Shown piece after piece: positions 52,624-64,000 of a stretch of 64,000 nucleotides of DNA. The DNA comes from Engraulis encrasicolus (lineage: Eukaryota; Chordata; Actinopteri; Clupeiformes; Engraulidae). The notes under the pieces are model-generated. The model searched no databases. It had not been told where the DNA came from and was given only the letters and a program-made list of their open reading frames with translations. Where the stretch lies: assembly GCF_034702125.1 (NCBI RefSeq), contig NC_085866.1:12303064-12367063 (forward strand). Reading direction: 5' to 3'. The stretch's first letter is position 1, and every line of letters begins with the position of its first letter. The translations under genes were made by a program, and so were the position numbers.

Positions 52624-53223
52624 TAACAGACAGTCCTGAATTTCCACAGTTAACTTGAATAAACTTTGACTGAAACTCCAACCATGTTAGTAGGTCATGC
52701 CATGCCATCTCACTTTTTTTAAAAACCCTGCTCAATATTTTCAATAAAATAATAATAAAGCAACATAGGAGCATATTTCTCCCAATTTCAACATACAGTA
52801 CATAGAGCTCATGCTACCCATCACTTTTCAATACCCATTTTTTTTGTTCAGCCCTTTCCAAGATCCTGACCTTTCTATTGGGGGCATTGAGCTTTCTAGC
52901 GTACTCCAAAAATCATCTCAAAAGTTATTTCTGCGTTATGAGGTGTCTGCTGATGTTGCGTAACTTTTTGGATTGGGCTGGGGTGTGGGGCACGCTCATC
53001 TCATGTGAGTGATTTTTTTTACTGTATTATGTGTTTGTTATATTTGACGTTGTTTCTCCTGCCATGGACAGCCAATATAATGGTACAATTTATGGTAGGC
53101 CCTACTGTGCAATGCATGAAAGGGCAACATTTACGTCTGAACTGTACCTGTATATGTTCCCTAATAAAAGGAAAATTACCTAATCTACAGTAACCACACC
53201 CCCATTAGAAATCCTGCCGTTGT
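52624..53223. other. No gene seen
   Basis: AT-rich ordinary sequence. Confidence 0.55.
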
Positions 53224-53393
53224 GGGTTCTGTGGCATAGTGCACTAAGCCCCCTACATAGAGCTCGCATGCCCATGCGTGCCCAGGTTCAAATCTGGCCT
53301 GGGTCATTTCCCAATCCCACCCGTGTCTCTCTCCCACTGGTCTTCCTGTCTCCAACAGCAGACTCTCCTGCCTAGATAACATCTTAAAAAAAG
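53224..53393 (+). mobile_element. tRNA-derived SINE (AATAAAG-tailed family), divergent copy 3
   Basis: The head TCTGTGGCATAGTGCACTAA and B-box-like GGTTCAAATCT are followed by GGCCTGGGTCATTTCCCAAT and a GTGTCTCTCTCCCACTGGTC body, ending in an A-rich tail. The possible flanking repeat AAATCCTGCCGTTG / AAATGTTGCTGTTG matches imperfectly. Confidence 0.7.
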
Positions 53394-53834
53394 AAAGAAA
53401 GAAATGTTGCTGTTGGGAGCATACGTGTCAAGGGTAGCATGAGCAATACATTGCATGTAAAAATTGGGAGGAATTCTTTAAGCTGACAAAGATAACATCT
53501 TGCTGGCATTTGGGTCTTTTTTGTTCAGTTACCAACCCCATATTTTCCTAGAATTCCTAGAATTCGTTTTCTCAAGACTTACTAGACAATAAATACATTC
53601 TTAAGATAACACACATCTTGAAAAGTGCTTATATAAAACGTATGTAGGCCTATACATGCACATTACAGAGAAAGGCGTCGGATAGTAATCTAATGAGTAA
53701 CATGTACATAGGCCTAATACTGTGTGTGCACTTGGAAAGCACACCATGTGTATTGATTTACAGAGGTGTGTTGTTGTGGTAAGGCCATGGCATGGGCCTC
53801 TTCATGGAAAGGGAGAGCCTTTGAGGAATGGGAA
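53394..53834. other. No gene seen
   Basis: AT-rich ordinary sequence. Confidence 0.55.
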
Positions 53835-53887
53835 CAGGCCTGGACTGGGCACAACAAACAGCCAGGGCATTTTTTGGCATTGACCAA

Positions 53888-54418
53888 GGGCCTATACTAA
53901 AAAGCCGGTTTGCAGAAGAGATCTTGACCAGAGTGAGACTCTGGGGCAGCCGTGGCCTAGTGGTTGGGTCAGCCGTGGCCTAGTGGTTGGAGAGTTGGTC
54001 TTTCAATCTAGGGGTTGCCGCCCTGACCTCTCCTTACATCTCCATCCATGGCTGAAGTGCCCTTGAACAAGGCACCTAACCCCATCTTGCTCCAGGGACT
54101 GTAACCAATACCCTGGAAAAGAATACAGGTAGTTACAAGTTGCTTAGAATAATTGAAAGCGTTGAAAGTGCAATGTAATGTAATGTAATGGTTTCAAAAT
54201 ATACAGCCTTTTTAGCAGAATATACACCACATCACGCGGATGCCATGTGGCTCAGTGGCCTATACTAAGAAGGACTTTAGAAAATGTGATTCAATCACCT
54301 CTTAATTTCAATTTATTTGTTTAGGGGGATAGCCCCTTGAGATAGGATATCTCGTTTTCGAGAGTGTCCCCAAATTTAACCTGGTTTACTCCTGAACCAG
54401 CTTCTTAGTATAGGCCCC
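53888..54418. mobile_element. GGGCCTATACTAAxAAGC MITE nested in 53835 element
   Basis: GGGCCTATACTAAAAAGCCG at the left is inverted as CAGCTTCTTAGTATAGGCCCC at the right (first 20 bases compared). A third related word, GGCCTATACTAAGAAGGAC, occurs inside at 54257. Confidence 0.65.
53944..54189 (+). mobile_element. tRNA-derived SINE with L2-like tail, copy 2 (duplicated head)
   Basis: The body matches 41534-41748 (CCATGGCTGAAGTGCCCTTG, tail AAAGCGTTGAAAGTGCAATG then TAATG repeats). The tRNA-like start CAGCCGTGGCCTAGTGGTTG occurs twice in tandem (53947 and 53970), an unusual partial duplication of the promoter-containing head. Confidence 0.8.
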
Positions 54419-54961
54419 AGCCCCTCATACAGTCCCACTTGTTTTTGTACGATATTCTGATTGGCTCAGCCATGAGCCCACTGCCTATAATAAAGATGAA
54501 CAAATGGGCACATCTAGATGGTGGGCCAGTCTGTAAGGGTCAGTCTGTAACCCAAAGACAACACAAAACAAACAAGAAAATACAAAAAACCCCAACAGAA
54601 TCGGCCCTTGAGCGCTGTCGGCCCACCGGGAAAATGCCCTGTATGCCAGATAACCAGTTCAGCCCTGGATGGGAACATACAGGGCCATGGCAAGGCTCTT
54701 TGTCTGACTCCTCTGGTCAACAGCAGGCTTATGATACCAGAAATCCTCCACTGTGAGAGGCTCATTTCAACAGCTTTCCACTGATCTCTCTCTCCCTCTC
54801 TCCACACATACAAGGGGAGTGCAAAAGCATGTAGTATGGTCCTAATTTAGTGGGGCATTCTTCCCTGTCTTGCTGTACGTCAACAGTCCTGCAGTGAACT
54901 GCACCCTTAGCATGGGACCCTGTCCCTTGTGACGCACATGCTTGGCGTCGACATGGCGCAC

Positions 54962-55205
54962 ACTCGATACAGTTGGGTCAAAGACGTCCAACATGACACT
55001 GTCCTTCAGAGCTAACAGATGCTTTTGTTTACTGTAACCGTGAAAAACATGAAATCTCAGAACAATTTTTTGAAAAGTGAATGCATGAAAGCCAAGCCAA
55101 AAAAATAATTACAAAAAAACCCTCCTTTTTTGCATTTACAGTAAGCAAAAGTATCCGTTGCACTGAAGGACATGTTGGACGTCTTTGACCCAGTTGCGTG
55201 TCAAC
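54962..55205. repeat. Fold-back element with CAAAGACGTCCAACATG arms
   Basis: GGGTCAAAGACGTCCAACAT at 54976 is inverted at 55167-55192 (ATGTTGGACGTCTTTGACCC), with flanking CAGTTG/CAACTG-type and CTGTCCTTCAG words also inverted. The outer ends are not clear. Confidence 0.6.
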
Positions 55206-56100
55206 TGAGATCACCATATCCAACCTGGTTACACCCATCGGCAACATTAGAGTGGGGAAGAGTGCCTCAAATGGTCATCATTTGTATGAAATTGACAGAC
55301 TTGCCATGGTCTGATTAGCCTATTTACACACATAGCCTATAATTTGTTACAATTCATACATTAGGCTCACGTCACGGTAGGCCCAGGAGTTTCAAGGAAT
55401 CATTTTTTATGGTATCAGTTATGATAATGATACTTTTTCTTTAAAAAGGTCCTTAAACAATGGGAATAGAAATAAAGAGCTAATGTGAAGCATGTCCTCT
55501 CAAACATGGGCCATGTGCATTCTCTCCATTCACACTGACCATGGTCTTTCTGGGCTTTGACAAGGATGGTGTAACAAATTGTGTGGTGTCAAACGAAAGT
55601 TTTAAATCATCTATACAAGATTGAGGCTCAATTTAGATTCTGAACTCACATCTCTTACCAAAGGACTGGGCCCAATGATTTTGGAAGGCACAGTGGATCT
55701 GCTGTGTTTCACTTCCTTGAGCAGCACTGACAGCTGGACTAACTTGCACCGTCTTCAACCAACTTCAGCATCTGTGCAGCATCTGTAGTAGACCATCTGA
55801 AGATGAGAACAACAGAGCCCTTACTTTCATATCTCAGTCGGGTCTCCTTGGGCAGCAGGTTACATAGCCTACAGGTTAGACAGGAACTATTTCTACATCA
55901 TTTATCAATATCAATTTGCTTAAGTGACAAGTGTCCATTTTGGAAATACACGAAGTAGGCTGTATTCTAGCTCCAACCATCATGTGTACAGAACCTCCTT
56001 CAATGCTTCCCTCCCTCAACGAATATTTTAGGAAGATCGAATAACCGTGGACACAGCTCCCCCGTGCGTGGGTGTGTGTGATTCTACCGGAGACCTCCGG
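55206..56100. other. No gene seen
   Basis: Sequence upstream of the edn3 leader with no recognised exon or repeat. Confidence 0.5.
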
Positions 56101-56430
56101 GTGGTGCATATAACTGGGCGTCAAAAACACCGTACTTAGCCTCGCTGCCGACAGCGGTGTTGTCAACTTCACATCCTCAGCTTAGCGGTGAGCACCAGTC
56201 TCGGTTTGACATACGGTGGATGCGCTGGCCCTCCTTTGAACACTATGAATGAAGAGGTTCCCCAGTGGATTTTTAATTGGATGAGCAAAATCACGTCAGC
56301 GAAATGGAGAGCAATGTTTAAGAACTTGGACATATGTTGTTGAACAGAGGATTGGACGATTTGTAACTCATAAAACCCACCCATCATTTCACTCAGTGGA
56401 CACCAATTACTTGGATTATATCTGTCTGTC
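56101..56430 (+). promoter_or_regulatory. edn3: Candidate edn3 promoter / 5' UTR region
   Basis: This is the stretch directly upstream of the edn3 start codon. A weak TATA-like word (CATATAAC, about 56105-56112) would place transcription start some 300 bp before the ATG. The assignment is inferred from position only. No conserved element can be proved from one sequence. Confidence 0.3.
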
Positions 56431-63870
<7,440 letters not shown>

Positions 63871-64000
63871 TGAGCCGACATGTGCTCTGACGCCCTTCTG
63901 ACACAATATAATGTGTGTTGGGTCAGATACATGGAGAGGATTGAATGGGCTGATGTATTTCACAAAATGATCTTCATGGTTTAGGACGGAAAGAGGAAAA

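Larger units (their letters stand above)
53835..54667. mobile_element. hAT-type element, CAGGGCTGGACTGG family (833 bp, nested)
   Basis: The ends CAGGCCTGGACTGGG and CCAGTTCAGCCCTG bound it. Flanking octamers AATGGGAA (53827-53834) and GATGGGAA (54668-54675) match at seven of eight. It contains the MITE 53888-54418, which in turn contains a SINE. Confidence 0.85.

Overview
The window looks like a stretch of a teleost fish genome. The evidence is split-gene structure (GT..AG introns), an endothelin-3 type hormone gene, L2-clade LINEs with a TAATG tail repeat, tRNA-derived SINEs, many short hAT-type DNA transposons and very long CA/GT, GA and GATA microsatellites. There is no bacterial or viral gene organisation. 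I cannot name the species.

Only one cellular gene is recognisable: edn3 (preproendothelin-3), on the plus strand at the right-hand end. Its four coding exons lie at 56431-56491, 56890-57094, 63385-63571 and 63823-63870, giving a 166-residue precursor. Exon 2 encodes the furin site and the complete 21-residue hormone, and exon 3 encodes the rest of big endothelin plus the endothelin-like domain. The terminal exon is the least certain part.

The 56 kb to the left holds no recognisable cellular exon. It is a layered deposit of mobile DNA. Comparing element ends with flanking bases, I found target-site duplications (TSDs) directly. Eight-base TSDs, the hAT signature, flank five CAGGGCTGGACTGG elements, six of seven copies of a ~150 bp element, a 2.4 kb element at 13332-15774, a 1.8 kb element with transposase remnants at 26039-27831, and about eight others. 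Longer TSDs (9-16 bp) flank tRNA-SINEs and one LINE tail. Two nearly identical 5'-truncated L2 copies (38985-40177 minus, 44107-45894 plus) carry reverse-transcriptase coding sequence.

Several insertions are nested and give a relative history: 61247-62047 contains a SINE and a second hAT element; 53835-54667 contains a MITE that contains a SINE; 15871-17394 contains a hAT; 46067-46721 contains a MITE. At 35.5-36.4 kb a tandem duplication keeps one copy with two insertions and another with both empty sites.

The most unusual signal is a dispersed repeat at 1642-1759, about 7041-7131 and 51865-52035. It shares a core resembling the hammerhead ribozyme (CTGATGA - short stem - GAAA), followed by TTAAA and an AGTGTGC box; two of the three copies sit in long palindromes.
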